A program made the translations under genes and the position numbers. A stretch of 64,000 bases of DNA, taken from NCBI GenBank assembly GCA_964247385.1, contig CAXTUB010000001.1, forward strand, positions 62,001 through 126,000. Reading direction: 5' to 3'. Origin of the DNA: TMP-86 sp964247385 (lineage in GTDB: Bacteria; Pseudomonadota; Gammaproteobacteria; Steroidobacterales; Steroidobacteraceae). Each line of letters opens with the position of its first letter. Positions within the stretch are counted from its first letter, which is position 1. Below are positions 19,326 through 27,938 of the stretch, piece after piece. The notes below the pieces were generated by a model that saw nothing but the letters and a program-made list of their open reading frames with translations, was not told the DNA's origin and searched no databases.

Positions 19326-20141
19326 CGCGAGCTCGAAATCAAAAGGCAGATTACCGCTCGCGTCCTGCGGGCGCAGTGCAGCGTAGTCTTCGATGAGACG
19401 GTATATCGACGGCGGCACGGCGGGCCGCTCGCGCAGCGTGCCGGAGAGAGTCGCGAGCCACGGATTTCCCGTCAGAGTGAGTGAGCCACTGACTTGCAGC
19501 GGGCCGCCCCGATCGACCACCGCCGCGCGCGCGGAGCCGGGCACCGAGGAGGGCTCGAAGCGCGCCGAGTAATTGCCCACCGCTTCTTGTTGCGGTGTGG
19601 TGAGACCATCGAGATCGATCCGACCATTCACGCCATCGAGCGCGCCATGCGCGAGCGCGATGCGCGACGCATCGATCATGAATCGGCCGTTCCACCCTTG
19701 CATGGGCAGCACGTCGCGCCAATCCTGCAGTTCGCCTGCGGCACGCACATTTCGCAGCACGAACGACCGCGCGCGCGCCTCGACTTCGGCGTCGATGACC
19801 GATGCGCCCCGAATCCAGTGAATTCGCGCTGCCAGCGCGCCGCCGATGAGGGACGCCGCGCGCACGCGCCATTCGATGCTTCCCAACGCGTTGCCTTTGG
19901 CGTTGAGACGCGCAACCGAGCCGTGCCACACGGTGCCGCTGGGCTCCTCGATCGATACATCCGACGGTAGGAAAAATCGCAGCACCGCCGCGGGAAGAAA
20001 AATGGCGATGAACACGATTGCGACCAGCGGCAGCAGCAGTCCGAGCACGACGCGGCGTGCGCGCGATGGGCGCTTGATGGACTCGCTCGAGCGGTGAGCG
20101 GAGTGGTTAGCGGATGCTGCGCGAGAGCGAGATGCTGGCAT
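19320..20141 (-). CDS. gspN: Type II secretion system protein N
   Basis: A 273-residue protein of the GspN family: a single N-terminal helix (about residues 33-58, VVLGLLLPLVAIVFIAIFLP), then a beta-rich periplasmic domain with the family's PSGTVWHGSVARL start. It is thought to assist the inner-membrane platform; its exact role is unsettled. It overlaps gspM by 35 bases with the chosen ATG; a later start is possible. It is the last gene of the gspG-N run. Confidence 0.82.
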   Translation of the reverse strand: MPASRSRAASANHSAHRSSESIKRPSRARRVVLGLLLPLVAIVFIAIFLPAAVLRFFLPSDVSIEEPSGTVWHGSVARLNAKGNALGSIEWRVRAASLIGGALAARIHWIRGASVIDAEVEARARSFVLRNVRAAGELQDWRDVLPMQGWNGRFMIDASRIALAHGALDGVNGRIDLDGLTTPQQEAVGNYSARFEPSSVPGSARAAVVDRGGPLQVSGSLTLTGNPWLATLSGTLRERPAVPPSIYRLIEDYAALRPQDASGNLPFDFELAL

Positions 20142-20592
20142 TGACCACGCCCGGCTGCGCGGCCCGATCGACCGTAATGGAATCAATGGCGAGACCATAG
20201 CGGCTTTGAAGATTGCCGAGCCAGCTCACCAGCGTATCGAACGGGGCTGATTCGAGCTGCACCCGCACGCCGCCCGCACCGTTGGGCGCCGTGCCGCGCA
20301 GCGCATTGCCAAGGCCCGCCTCGCGCCCCGTGCGATCCACCAGCACGATGGGAGACTCATCCGTAACGACCGTGCTGCTCGCAGCGGCACGCACCTCGGG
20401 CGCGTTGCGCTGAATCCAAGCAAGATCGTCGCGTCGAGTCTGCAGCCGCGCTTCGGCATTGGCCACCGCAGAATGCAGCGGCATCAGCACGCCGCCCAGC
20501 ACGAGCAGCGTGGCTACGATGAGCACGCCGACGGCCAGCATGCGGCGGTCTCGCAGAGACAATGCAAGATACCAACGGCGCAGCGCGTTCAT
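20107..20592 (-). CDS. gspM: Type II secretion system protein M
   Basis: A 161-residue bitopic inner-membrane protein: short cytoplasmic N-terminus, helix at about residues 20-40 (MLAVGVLIVATLLVLGGVLM), then a periplasmic ferredoxin-like domain. It partners GspL in the platform that couples the ATPase to the pseudopilus. Four-base overlap with gspL. Confidence 0.88.
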   Translation of the reverse strand: MNALRRWYLALSLRDRRMLAVGVLIVATLLVLGGVLMPLHSAVANAEARLQTRRDDLAWIQRNAPEVRAAASSTVVTDESPIVLVDRTGREAGLGNALRGTAPNGAGGVRVQLESAPFDTLVSWLGNLQSRYGLAIDSITVDRAAQPGVVNASISLSRSIR

Positions 20593-21917
20593 CGATTGCG
20601 ACCCCGGGCCGCGTTGCGCACTTGCAGTCGGCCTTCGATGGCGTTGCCCGCGGGATTGGACGATTGAATCTCCGCCGTGAGTCCGGATGCCACGATGGAC
20701 TGCGACAACTGCGCAATGGCATCGACGTTCGGCGCGGTGATTTTCAAGTCGAGCGTGGCATCGCGAAAGCTGAGCGCATCGACCGAGGTTTTCTCTTGCC
20801 GCACGAGCGCCCGGCTCACGCTTTGCAGAGTGCGCAAGAACATCTCATCGCCGCGGCCGCCGCTCCTCGCCTGCTGTAATCGCGATTGCATGATGCGGCG
20901 GGCATCGTCGATGGGAGTGCCCGGGAGAGTCGCAGCCACCAAGCCGCCGAGATCCTGCTCGACGCGTTTCTGCTGTTGATGGGCGCGGTACAGCTCGAAC
21001 CCTTCCGCGCCGACGTGGGCCAGGAGCAGCGCGACACCGAGCGCAGCCGCCAGGCGCCAGCGGCGCAAGTGCGCGCCGTATTCCTTGGGGGGCGCAAATT
21101 CCCCCTGCAGCAAGCTGATGGCATAGGGGCTCGGCGCCGGCGCGCTCGGCAGTTGCTGCGCGAGCCACGGCAAGCTTCCCTCCGCGAGCAGCTGCACCTT
21201 GAGGGATGCAAAGCGGTCGATCAACGCGCCCACGTCGTCCTTGATGAGATCCCAATCGGCAGGGCTCGCATAAAGCAATACGTGCTCGAGAACCGTCGGC
21301 GTGTCCAAAACCGTTGCAAGCTCCAACGCACCGGGCTCGCTTGCGACCATCGTGGTCTCCGCGGTGTCGCGGTGAACGAGACCCGCGATCTCCAGTGCTT
21401 CATTGATGGGCGACACATCCACGGTGAACGGAGTCTGCGACGGCCGGCGCACCGATAGGCGCGAACCCTCCACCCAAACCACCGCGTGCGATGGATTATC
21501 GGGCAGCAAGGACACGTCCGCATACATGGAGGACACTCGCAGGCCCGCAGCGCTCAACTCCTCGCGCCAGGACTGCACCAAGTCGCGCTTGACGACAGCG
21601 ACCGGCGTTGCGGCGCCGAAGGCGCGCTTGCCGATGGCGAAATGCAGCAGATCGATATCGTCGGAGACCTGCTCTTCCAAAGCATACGGCACGGTCTTCG
21701 CCAGGCGTGCTCCGCTTCCCGGCGGCAGATCGGGCTGCGCGAGCAATACATCCGTTGCTGGCACGAGCACGGTGACGGAGTGGTTGCTCGCAACCGCGGC
21801 CGCGAGCGACAAAGGCCCGCGCTGGCTGGGGCCTGCCCGCGCACCGGACTCATCGACGAGCAACCATTCGGTTTCTTGCGTCGAATCGGCAGGCATTCTG
21901 AGAAGGAGCGTTGGCAT
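20589..21917 (-). CDS. gspL: Type II secretion system protein L
   Basis: A 442-residue protein with an N-terminal actin-like cytoplasmic domain that recruits the GspE ATPase, a membrane helix at about residues 262-282 (LAAALGVALLLAHVG) and a periplasmic domain. It starts MPTLLLRMPA. It lies between gspK and gspM in the canonical order. Confidence 0.9.
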   Translation of the reverse strand: MPTLLLRMPADSTQETEWLLVDESGARAGPSQRGPLSLAAAVASNHSVTVLVPATDVLLAQPDLPPGSGARLAKTVPYALEEQVSDDIDLLHFAIGKRAFGAATPVAVVKRDLVQSWREELSAAGLRVSSMYADVSLLPDNPSHAVVWVEGSRLSVRRPSQTPFTVDVSPINEALEIAGLVHRDTAETTMVASEPGALELATVLDTPTVLEHVLLYASPADWDLIKDDVGALIDRFASLKVQLLAEGSLPWLAQQLPSAPAPSPYAISLLQGEFAPPKEYGAHLRRWRLAAALGVALLLAHVGAEGFELYRAHQQQKRVEQDLGGLVAATLPGTPIDDARRIMQSRLQQARSGGRGDEMFLRTLQSVSRALVRQEKTSVDALSFRDATLDLKITAPNVDAIAQLSQSIVASGLTAEIQSSNPAGNAIEGRLQVRNAARGRNR

Positions 21918-21935
21918 GCTTGCGTATGGGCGAGG

Positions 21936-22913
21936 CTAACGAGTTCCGAACGTGCGTAGAATCGGCATGGAACGTCCGTTGAACTGGTCGCGCTGCAGAA
22001 GACTGTACAAGGTGAATTCGGCGCTGCCAAGCGTGACGCGCGTGGTCAACAAAAAGTATTGGCTCGAAGTTTGTCTCACCTGATCCACTTGCTCTTGCTT
22101 GACTCCGGCTCCGGCCACAACACCTGTAAGCTGCGGGAAGCAGCCGGACTTGCGCCCATTGGCCAACGCTTCCGGATCGCGAGTCCACTCATCGCTTCCG
22201 GTCAATGCATCCAGTACATAGGCAGAAGCCGTACAGACATTGATTTTGTCATCACTGATCGGAAGTGCTGTGACATAGGGCGCGAGTTTGCGCATTCGGT
22301 CGGGACCGAATCCGGGTAGGCTCAGGAGCTCGGTCGTCGACAACATGGGCCAATTGCCGGTGCGATAAGGCGGAACTTGCGCGCTGTACACCGCATCTTC
22401 CGCGCCGTTGGGGAAGGCGGGGTCCGAATCCGCGTCGATCCAATCTCGCGCAAGGTCGGCCCACTTGTCCTCTAACTTCAACAGCGCCAGGAGCCGCTTG
22501 AAGTGCTCGTAAGGCACAGGGTCCGGCGCATCATTCACCCGGTGAGCAAGGCTATTGAGATTGAATTTGCCTTGCTCATCCTGCAAGTACCCTTCGAGAG
22601 TTCCCATGGGCTCGCCTTCCGGATCATTGGGCGGCCGCAGCGGAATGGGTTGCGGCCGTTGCGCCCAGGGATCCGCCAGCGTAACGAGGGTCTTGGTTTG
22701 CGAGAACTGCGTGAAAAGCGCATCCGCAGCCAGCCCTTCCGCGCCCAAAGCGAACTGAAACGCCTGCTCGGAAGCCAGCATCCCCATGGTGCGCTTACGC
22801 TCGATGAAACCGCCGAAACCGACCTTCACCGCGAGGATTGCAGCGAGCGCCATGAGCACGAGTGCAATCAACAACGCAACTCCGCGTTGGCGCGACGCCG
22901 GTGCGCAGCTCAT
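21936..22913 (-). CDS. gspK: Type II secretion minor pseudopilin K
   Basis: A 325-residue pseudopilin, much larger than the others as is usual for GspK. Prepilin cleavage and helix: RQRGVALLIALVLMALAAIL. The family's helix-hairpin-like LLSLPGFGPDRMRKLAPYV segment is present. It probably caps the pseudopilus tip with GspI and GspJ. Start overlaps the gspJ stop (ATGA); the open frame continues upstream but that start is less likely. Confidence 0.9.
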   Translation of the reverse strand: MSCAPASRQRGVALLIALVLMALAAILAVKVGFGGFIERKRTMGMLASEQAFQFALGAEGLAADALFTQFSQTKTLVTLADPWAQRPQPIPLRPPNDPEGEPMGTLEGYLQDEQGKFNLNSLAHRVNDAPDPVPYEHFKRLLALLKLEDKWADLARDWIDADSDPAFPNGAEDAVYSAQVPPYRTGNWPMLSTTELLSLPGFGPDRMRKLAPYVTALPISDDKINVCTASAYVLDALTGSDEWTRDPEALANGRKSGCFPQLTGVVAGAGVKQEQVDQVRQTSSQYFLLTTRVTLGSAEFTLYSLLQRDQFNGRSMPILRTFGTR

Positions 22914-23611
22914 CCTGCAACTTCCACCAGACGACGGATCTTGCCCCAATCATTCAATTCGAGATTGAGCTCGATGGCCACAGGCCGCTGGCTCGCTAAC
23001 GCATTCACCGGCGCCGCGCCGGTCGCGGGTGGCGTAACCGCAGGGACGCCGGCTGTCGGGCTCGGCCACTGTTCGCCCCATTGATTGCCCGAATCGAGAT
23101 AGCGAATTTGCACACTCTTCACGCCGGTGAGCAGATCCTGCTCCACCGGCTGATTGTTGAGCTTGGCATCGAGCACGGTTTGATGCGCTCGTTTCAGCAC
23201 GTCTTTGTCGAGTCGATAGCTGACGCGCTCGAGTGTGCCTCGCTGCAGCCCTGCGGTGTTCGACCAGCCTCCGCGAGTCAGCTCGATGAGAGTCGCCGCG
23301 CCGATGGATCCGATGACGGCGGGCAAGCGGCCATCGCCGATGGGCTGGCGGATGGGCCGGGGCACGATCTGCTCGAAGTCTTGCGTCATGATGCGAACGC
23401 CGAATTCGATTTCGCGCGTGCGAGTTTGCGCGCTCTCGGTTCGCTCCGCCGATAAGCGCGCCTGGCGATAAGTCGCATAGCCCAGCGCGGTGAGAATGCC
23501 GAGGATGAACAACGCGACCAGGATTTCGATCAGCGTGAATCCGCGCGCCGAGGAGAGCATGCGCGCCCGGGCGGCCGCGCTCATTCGCGTGCGCGCAGAT
23601 TCGAATTGCAT
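22910..23611 (-). CDS. gspJ: Type II secretion minor pseudopilin J
   Basis: A 233-residue minor pseudopilin. Type III signal SSARGFTLIEILVALFILG with Glu+5; the leader is long if the first ATG is used, and MSAAARARMLSSARG offers a nearer start. GspJ features include MTQDFEQIVPRP and ERVSYRLDKD. Confidence 0.9.
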   Translation of the reverse strand: MQFESARTRMSAAARARMLSSARGFTLIEILVALFILGILTALGYATYRQARLSAERTESAQTRTREIEFGVRIMTQDFEQIVPRPIRQPIGDGRLPAVIGSIGAATLIELTRGGWSNTAGLQRGTLERVSYRLDKDVLKRAHQTVLDAKLNNQPVEQDLLTGVKSVQIRYLDSGNQWGEQWPSPTAGVPAVTPPATGAAPVNALASQRPVAIELNLELNDWGKIRRLVEVAG

Positions 23612-23624
23612 GATGCCTCGCCGT

Positions 23625-24197
23625 TCATCGCAACGGCGCCGTGCTTCGAGAGCCCGGCGCGGCCGGCGGCGGCGCGGCTGTCGTGTCTCCCAACCATTCC
23701 ACCGTCACCGAGCTGCCGACAGGCATCATGGCATTGCTCAGAAAGCTGGCGGATTCGGCGAGCGCGGGCGCTTTGTCTTTCGCATCGGCTGGCCAAACCC
23801 GCACGACCACCCGGCGCAGACTCGCCGTGTCAGTGTCGAAATATCTCGTGTCGTAACGCCAGCGCCGATTGGCGAACTCAACTTCTCCTTTATCTTTGTT
23901 CTCGCCGAACTTCTGCGATTGCTTCAGCCGCACTTCGGCGATTCGATTGAGCGCGATCCACTGCGCCACGGTCTTATCGCGCAAATAACCGCTCGCGCGC
24001 GCCGCGCCGCTCACAGCCGTCATCAGAGCGGCGAGCGACAGCGCGACGATCATGAGCGCGACCAATACCTCGACCAAGGTGAAGCCGCGCGGCACACGCT
24101 GCGGTAACCGCAAAGGCGGGCATTTCTCCGGCCAGTCGCTCGGAGCGGGCGCGACATCCCGAAGCTCGAGCGGTGCCGCGCTAGCTGCGCTTGGCAT
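23625..24197 (-). CDS. gspI: Type II secretion minor pseudopilin I
   Basis: A 190-residue minor pseudopilin with the cleavage motif VPRGFTLVEVLVALMIVALS after a long leader (about 38 residues if the first ATG is right) and the IALNRIAEVRL segment typical of GspI. Its first 17 bases overlap the end of gspH. Confidence 0.88.
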   Translation of the reverse strand: MPSAASAAPLELRDVAPAPSDWPEKCPPLRLPQRVPRGFTLVEVLVALMIVALSLAALMTAVSGAARASGYLRDKTVAQWIALNRIAEVRLKQSQKFGENKDKGEVEFANRRWRYDTRYFDTDTASLRRVVVRVWPADAKDKAPALAESASFLSNAMMPVGSSVTVEWLGDTTAAPPPAAPGSRSTAPLR

Positions 24198-24771
24198 CGG
24201 ATTTCTCGATTTTGATCTTACCGGCGTTGTCGACCGCGATGTGCGCTTCGACCGTCGTGCCCGCGCGTTGCAAAGTAAGGCGAAAGGGCGTGCTGTCGCC
24301 GCTCGCCGCCACGATCACTTGCGGCTTGACGAGGTTCTCGGTCTCATTCAGCGTGGAGTCTGCGTCCGCGTTTGCATCGTTGAGCGGCTCGGGTGCAGAG
24401 ACTGCAGCGTTCAGCACGATGTTGCGCGAATCGAGCTCGAGCGCGAACGACAGCCCTTTGGGCAATTCGCGCTCGCGAAACTCGCGATCCTCATCGAACT
24501 TCTCCCAACGCTGACGGCGCTGCTCGAAAATGACGAAGATGTATTTTTCCGGCGCAATCAACACGCCGAAATCGCGTCCTTCGAGCGCGGCACGCTCCTC
24601 GAGGAGCATGAGTAGCCCGGCGATGCGCCGGCATTCGTCATCCAATTGGGTGTCGCGGCCGGTCACGCCAATCTTGAGCATCGCAAAGCCCACGACGATG
24701 GCGATGATCATCAGCACCACGAGAATTTCGATCAGCGTGAAGCCGCGCGGCCCCGCGCGCGCGCGCCTCAC
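24181..24771 (-). CDS. gspH: Type II secretion minor pseudopilin H
   Basis: About 196 residues from a GTG start that gives the leader VRRARAGPR before GFTLIEILVVLMIIAIVVGF. The open frame extends further upstream into gspG (ATG choices exist there), so the start is uncertain. GspH-type sequence follows: RRIAGLLMLLEERAALEGRDFG. Confidence 0.85.
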   Translation of the reverse strand: MRRARAGPRGFTLIEILVVLMIIAIVVGFAMLKIGVTGRDTQLDDECRRIAGLLMLLEERAALEGRDFGVLIAPEKYIFVIFEQRRQRWEKFDEDREFRERELPKGLSFALELDSRNIVLNAAVSAPEPLNDANADADSTLNETENLVKPQVIVAASGDSTPFRLTLQRAGTTVEAHIAVDNAGKIKIEKSDAKRS

Positions 24772-24778
24772 GTCAAGA

Positions 24779-25225
24779 CTATTTCTGATCCAAGGTCGCC
24801 GTGCCGATATCGGCATCGTAGCCTTCGCCGCCCTGTTTGCCATCGCGTCCATACGAGATGATCTCGTACTCGGCGCCATCGCGGCCCGGCGCCTGATACT
24901 CGTAGGGCTTGCTCCATGGGTCGATGGGCACGGCCTTGAGATAACCGCCAGGACGATAATTGGTGATGGTGGGATCCACCGGCTGCTTGACGAGCGCAGC
25001 CAAGCCCTGCTCGGTGGTCGGATACTTGAAATTATCCAGCCGGTACAGATCGAGCGCGGTCTCGATGGCCCGGATATCGCTTTGCGCGCGCGTTACGCGC
25101 GCCTTGTCGACGTTCTCTAAAATTTTCGGCACCACGAGAGCGCCGAGCACCGCCAGAATCACGACTACCACCATGATCTCGATCAGGGTGAAGCCCCGGC
25201 TGCGCCGCGCGGATTGATATCGCAT
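24779..25225 (-). CDS. gspG: Type II secretion major pseudopilin G
   Basis: A 148-residue major pseudopilin. Leader MRYQSARRSRG, then FTLIEIMVVVVILAVLGALV; the C-terminal calcium-binding region includes DPWSKPYEYQAPG and YDADIGTATLDQK. It is the first gene of the minus-strand unit gspG-H-I-J-K-L-M-N. The outer-membrane and ATPase genes gspC-F are not in this window. Only 19 bases separate its ATG from the divergent rhombosortase start. Confidence 0.96.
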   Translation of the reverse strand: MRYQSARRSRGFTLIEIMVVVVILAVLGALVVPKILENVDKARVTRAQSDIRAIETALDLYRLDNFKYPTTEQGLAALVKQPVDPTITNYRPGGYLKAVPIDPWSKPYEYQAPGRDGAEYEIISYGRDGKQGGEGYDADIGTATLDQK

Positions 25226-25244
25226 AAGCTGAACGTTCCTGCAA

Positions 25245-25886
25245 ATGCCCACCGAATCATACGCGAATCGTGTAGCGAATCTCAGAGCTGCGTTGCAGTG
25301 CGACGGGCCGCGCGGAATTTTTCTCTTGAGCCTCATCGTGATGGGCGCGCTGTTGTTGGCCAATGGCGACAACGCGCGCCTGCTGTTGCGCTACGACCGC
25401 GCCGCGCTCGCGCACGGCGAGTGGTGGAGGCTCCTCACTGCGCACTGGGTGCACGGCGATACCCGTCATTTCGCACTCAATGCGATGGGGCTGGTGCTCG
25501 TTTGGGCCTTGGTGGCAAAAGACTTCAATGCGCGCCAGTGGATCATGATTTGCGCCGGCTCGAGCATCGCGATCGGGTTGGGGCTGTGGTGGCTCGATGC
25601 GCGCGTGGAGTGGTATCTCGGCGCCTCGGGAGTTTTGCACGCCGCATTGGCCGCGGGCACGACACAACGCTTTTTCACGCATGCGTGGGACCGTTGGCTG
25701 TTGGCGACAGCGCTCGCCGCTAAGCTCCTTTTGGAGCAAACCGCTCAACGCCATGGCATTCCCGATGTGGTCGGAAATCTGCCGGTGGTCGTCGATGCAC
25801 ACTTGTACGGCGCGCTCAGCGGCGCATTCATTGCGGCGATGCTCTGCGCGAACGCGGCTATACTGCGCGCCACTCGAAATTCGTAA
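25245..25886 (+). CDS. Rhombosortase, rhomboid-family intramembrane protease
   Basis: A 213-residue polytopic protein. Signatures: GEWWRLLTAHWVHGDTRHFALN, catalytic serine in YLGASGVLHA, catalytic histidine in VDAHLYGALSG near the C-terminus. Rhombosortases are rhomboid relatives that process GlyGly-CTERM proteins, many of which are type II secretion substrates, so its position next to gspG fits. No GlyGly-CTERM substrate is visible in this window. The start is only 19 bases from gspG, so the promoter must lie within one coding region or the true start is later. Confidence 0.85.
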   Translation: MPTESYANRVANLRAALQCDGPRGIFLLSLIVMGALLLANGDNARLLLRYDRAALAHGEWWRLLTAHWVHGDTRHFALNAMGLVLVWALVAKDFNARQWIMICAGSSIAIGLGLWWLDARVEWYLGASGVLHAALAAGTTQRFFTHAWDRWLLATALAAKLLLEQTAQRHGIPDVVGNLPVVVDAHLYGALSGAFIAAMLCANAAILRATRNS

Positions 25887-25909
25887 GGCCGATCCTCACC
25901 TCGCAACTG

Positions 25910-26848
25910 ATGGCGACCATCTTCACTTTCCCGGGCCAGGGCTCGCAGTCCATTGGCATGATGCGTGAGTTGTCCGGCATTTCCCCCATCATTGAGTCCA
26001 CGTTTGACGAGGCTTCGGCTGTGCTCGGCTACGATTTGTGGAAACTGTGTCAGGAGGGACCGGAATCGCGCCTGAATTCGACTGAGTGCACGCAGCCGGC
26101 CATGCTGGCGGCGGGTGTCGCGACGTATCGACTCTGGCGCGAGCGCGGCGGAGCGCGGCCCGATGCGGTCGCGGGCCATAGCCTAGGGGAATTTTCAGCC
26201 GCGGTTGTGGCGAAATCCCTGCACTTCAAAGACGCCATTTCGTTAGTGCAGTTCCGCGGCCGAGTCATGCAGTCCGCTCTGCCGGCGGGCGAGGGCGCCA
26301 TGGCGGCCATTCTCGGCATCGAAGATACCGACGTCGAGCGTGCCTGCCGCGAGGCCAGTCAGGGAGAAGTGGTAGAGCCCGCCAATTTCAATGCGCCGGG
26401 ACAGGTCGTCATTGCGGGTCACGTCAATGCGGTGGAGCGCGCCATCGCGGCTTGCAAACACTTGGGCGCTAAACGTGCGGTCATTTTGCCCATCAGCGCC
26501 CCGTGTCATTCCTCGCTGATGCAGGGCGCGGCGGATGAGCTGGGTCAGCGCCTCGAGCAAATCGAGGTCAATGCGCCTGAAGGCGTGCGGTTTTTCGGCG
26601 TCGACATGCGCTCGCACGATACGGCTCAGGCGGTGCGCGCGGCGCTGGTCAAGCAGCTTGCAACGGCCGTGTATTGGGCGGCGTTGGTGCGCACGCTGGT
26701 AGCGCTCGGCTACACGCGCTTCATCGAGTGCGGCCCTGGCAAGGTGTTGACGTCGCTCAACCGGCGAATCGAGCGGAGCCGCGACGTGCACATGCTGTCT
26801 TTAGATGGAGCACAGGGCTTCGACGCCGTGCTCGAGGCGGCTGCTTGA
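25910..26848 (+). CDS. fabD: Malonyl-CoA:acyl carrier protein transacylase
   Basis: A 312-residue enzyme that loads malonate onto ACP for fatty-acid synthesis. The GQGSQSIGM N-terminal motif, nucleophile in GHSLGEFSA (about Ser92), arginine in QFRGRVMQ and histidine in PCHSSLM are all present. It begins the fabD-fabG-acpP-fabF set. Its TGA overlaps the TTG start of fabG. Confidence 0.96.
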   Translation: MATIFTFPGQGSQSIGMMRELSGISPIIESTFDEASAVLGYDLWKLCQEGPESRLNSTECTQPAMLAAGVATYRLWRERGGARPDAVAGHSLGEFSAAVVAKSLHFKDAISLVQFRGRVMQSALPAGEGAMAAILGIEDTDVERACREASQGEVVEPANFNAPGQVVIAGHVNAVERAIAACKHLGAKRAVILPISAPCHSSLMQGAADELGQRLEQIEVNAPEGVRFFGVDMRSHDTAQAVRAALVKQLATAVYWAALVRTLVALGYTRFIECGPGKVLTSLNRRIERSRDVHMLSLDGAQGFDAVLEAAA

Positions 26849-27582
26849 GACTTCACGGCGATGTGGCGCTGGTCACGGGCGCCTCGCGCGGCATCGGAGC
26901 CGCGATTGCCGCGGCGCTCGCGGCGGCGGGGGCACGGGTCATTGGCACGGCGACCAGCAATGAAGGCGCCGAGCGTGTCACTACAGCGCTCGAGGGCTGG
27001 CAGGGGCGCGGCGCGGTGCTCGACGTCGCCGACGCGGGATCGGTCGATGCGCTGCTCGAGAACATCGAAAGCCGCGAGGGCGCGCTGGGCATTCTGTGCA
27101 ACAACGCCGGCATCACGCGCGATGCACTGCTGTTACGCATGAAGCCCGAGGATTGGGCCCAGGTCATCGACACGAATTTGTCGTCGGTGTATCGATTGAG
27201 CAAGGCGGCGTTGCGCGGCATGATGAAGGCGCGCAAGGGCCGCATCATCAACATCGCCTCGGTGGTGGGCTTGACCGGCAATCCGGGCCAGGCGAATTAT
27301 GCGGCGGCCAAAGCGGGCATGATCGGTTTCAGCAAGTCGCTGAGCCGAGAAGTCGGCTCGCGCGGCATTACCGTCAACGTCGTGGCGCCCGGTTTCATCG
27401 ACACCGATATGACCCGGACTTTGAGTGAAGCTCAGCGCACGGGCCTGATCGGCCAGATTCCACTCGGCCGGTTGGGGGTCGCGCAGGATGTCGCCGAGGC
27501 GGTGCTGTTTCTCGCATCGAGCGCCGCGGCATACATCACCGGCGAAACGCTGCATGTCAATGGCGGCATGTATATGCCGTAA
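26845..27582 (+). CDS. fabG: 3-oxoacyl-ACP reductase
   Basis: A 245-residue short-chain dehydrogenase that reduces beta-ketoacyl-ACP with NADPH. TGASRGIG is the cofactor motif, NNAG and the SVVGLTGNPGQANYAAAKAG stretch hold the Ser-Tyr-Lys catalytic set, and GETLHVNGGMYM is the typical end. The start is a TTG overlapping the fabD stop, which gives the usual family length (LRLHGDVALVTGAS). Confidence 0.95.
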   Translation: MRLHGDVALVTGASRGIGAAIAAALAAAGARVIGTATSNEGAERVTTALEGWQGRGAVLDVADAGSVDALLENIESREGALGILCNNAGITRDALLLRMKPEDWAQVIDTNLSSVYRLSKAALRGMMKARKGRIINIASVVGLTGNPGQANYAAAKAGMIGFSKSLSREVGSRGITVNVVAPGFIDTDMTRTLSEAQRTGLIGQIPLGRLGVAQDVAEAVLFLASSAAAYITGETLHVNGGMYMP

Positions 27583-27667
27583 TTTTTCCGGCTCTAGCCG
27601 CCACCTGTGCATTCACATAAAATGCGCGCCTGCCTCAGAAACCACAACGGCTAAAGGATCATCAGCG

Positions 27668-27910
27668 ATGAGTACTGTCGAACAGCAAGTCAAGAAAATC
27701 GTGGCGGAGCAGCTGGGCGTCAAGGAAGAAGAGGTCACGAATCAAGCCTCGTTCGTCGACGATCTTGGGGCAGACTCGCTCGACACCGTCGAGCTGGTGA
27801 TGGCGTTGGAAGAAGAGTTCGAGACCGAGATTCCGGACGAAGATGCGGAAAAAATCACCACCGTTCAGCAAGCCATCGACTACATCAACTCGCACAAGGC
27901 CAAGGCCTGA
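27668..27910 (+). CDS. acpP: Acyl carrier protein
   Basis: An 80-residue acidic four-helix carrier. The phosphopantetheine serine lies in DDLGADSLDTVELVMALEEE. The start MSTVEQQVKKIV is 85 bases after fabG, with AAAGGATC upstream. The gap contains CATAAAAT, a possible -10, and acpP often has its own promoter. Confidence 0.98.
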   Translation: MSTVEQQVKKIVAEQLGVKEEEVTNQASFVDDLGADSLDTVELVMALEEEFETEIPDEDAEKITTVQQAIDYINSHKAKA

Positions 27911-27938
27911 CCGCGGGCCTGTTTAGGAAATCACTGCG

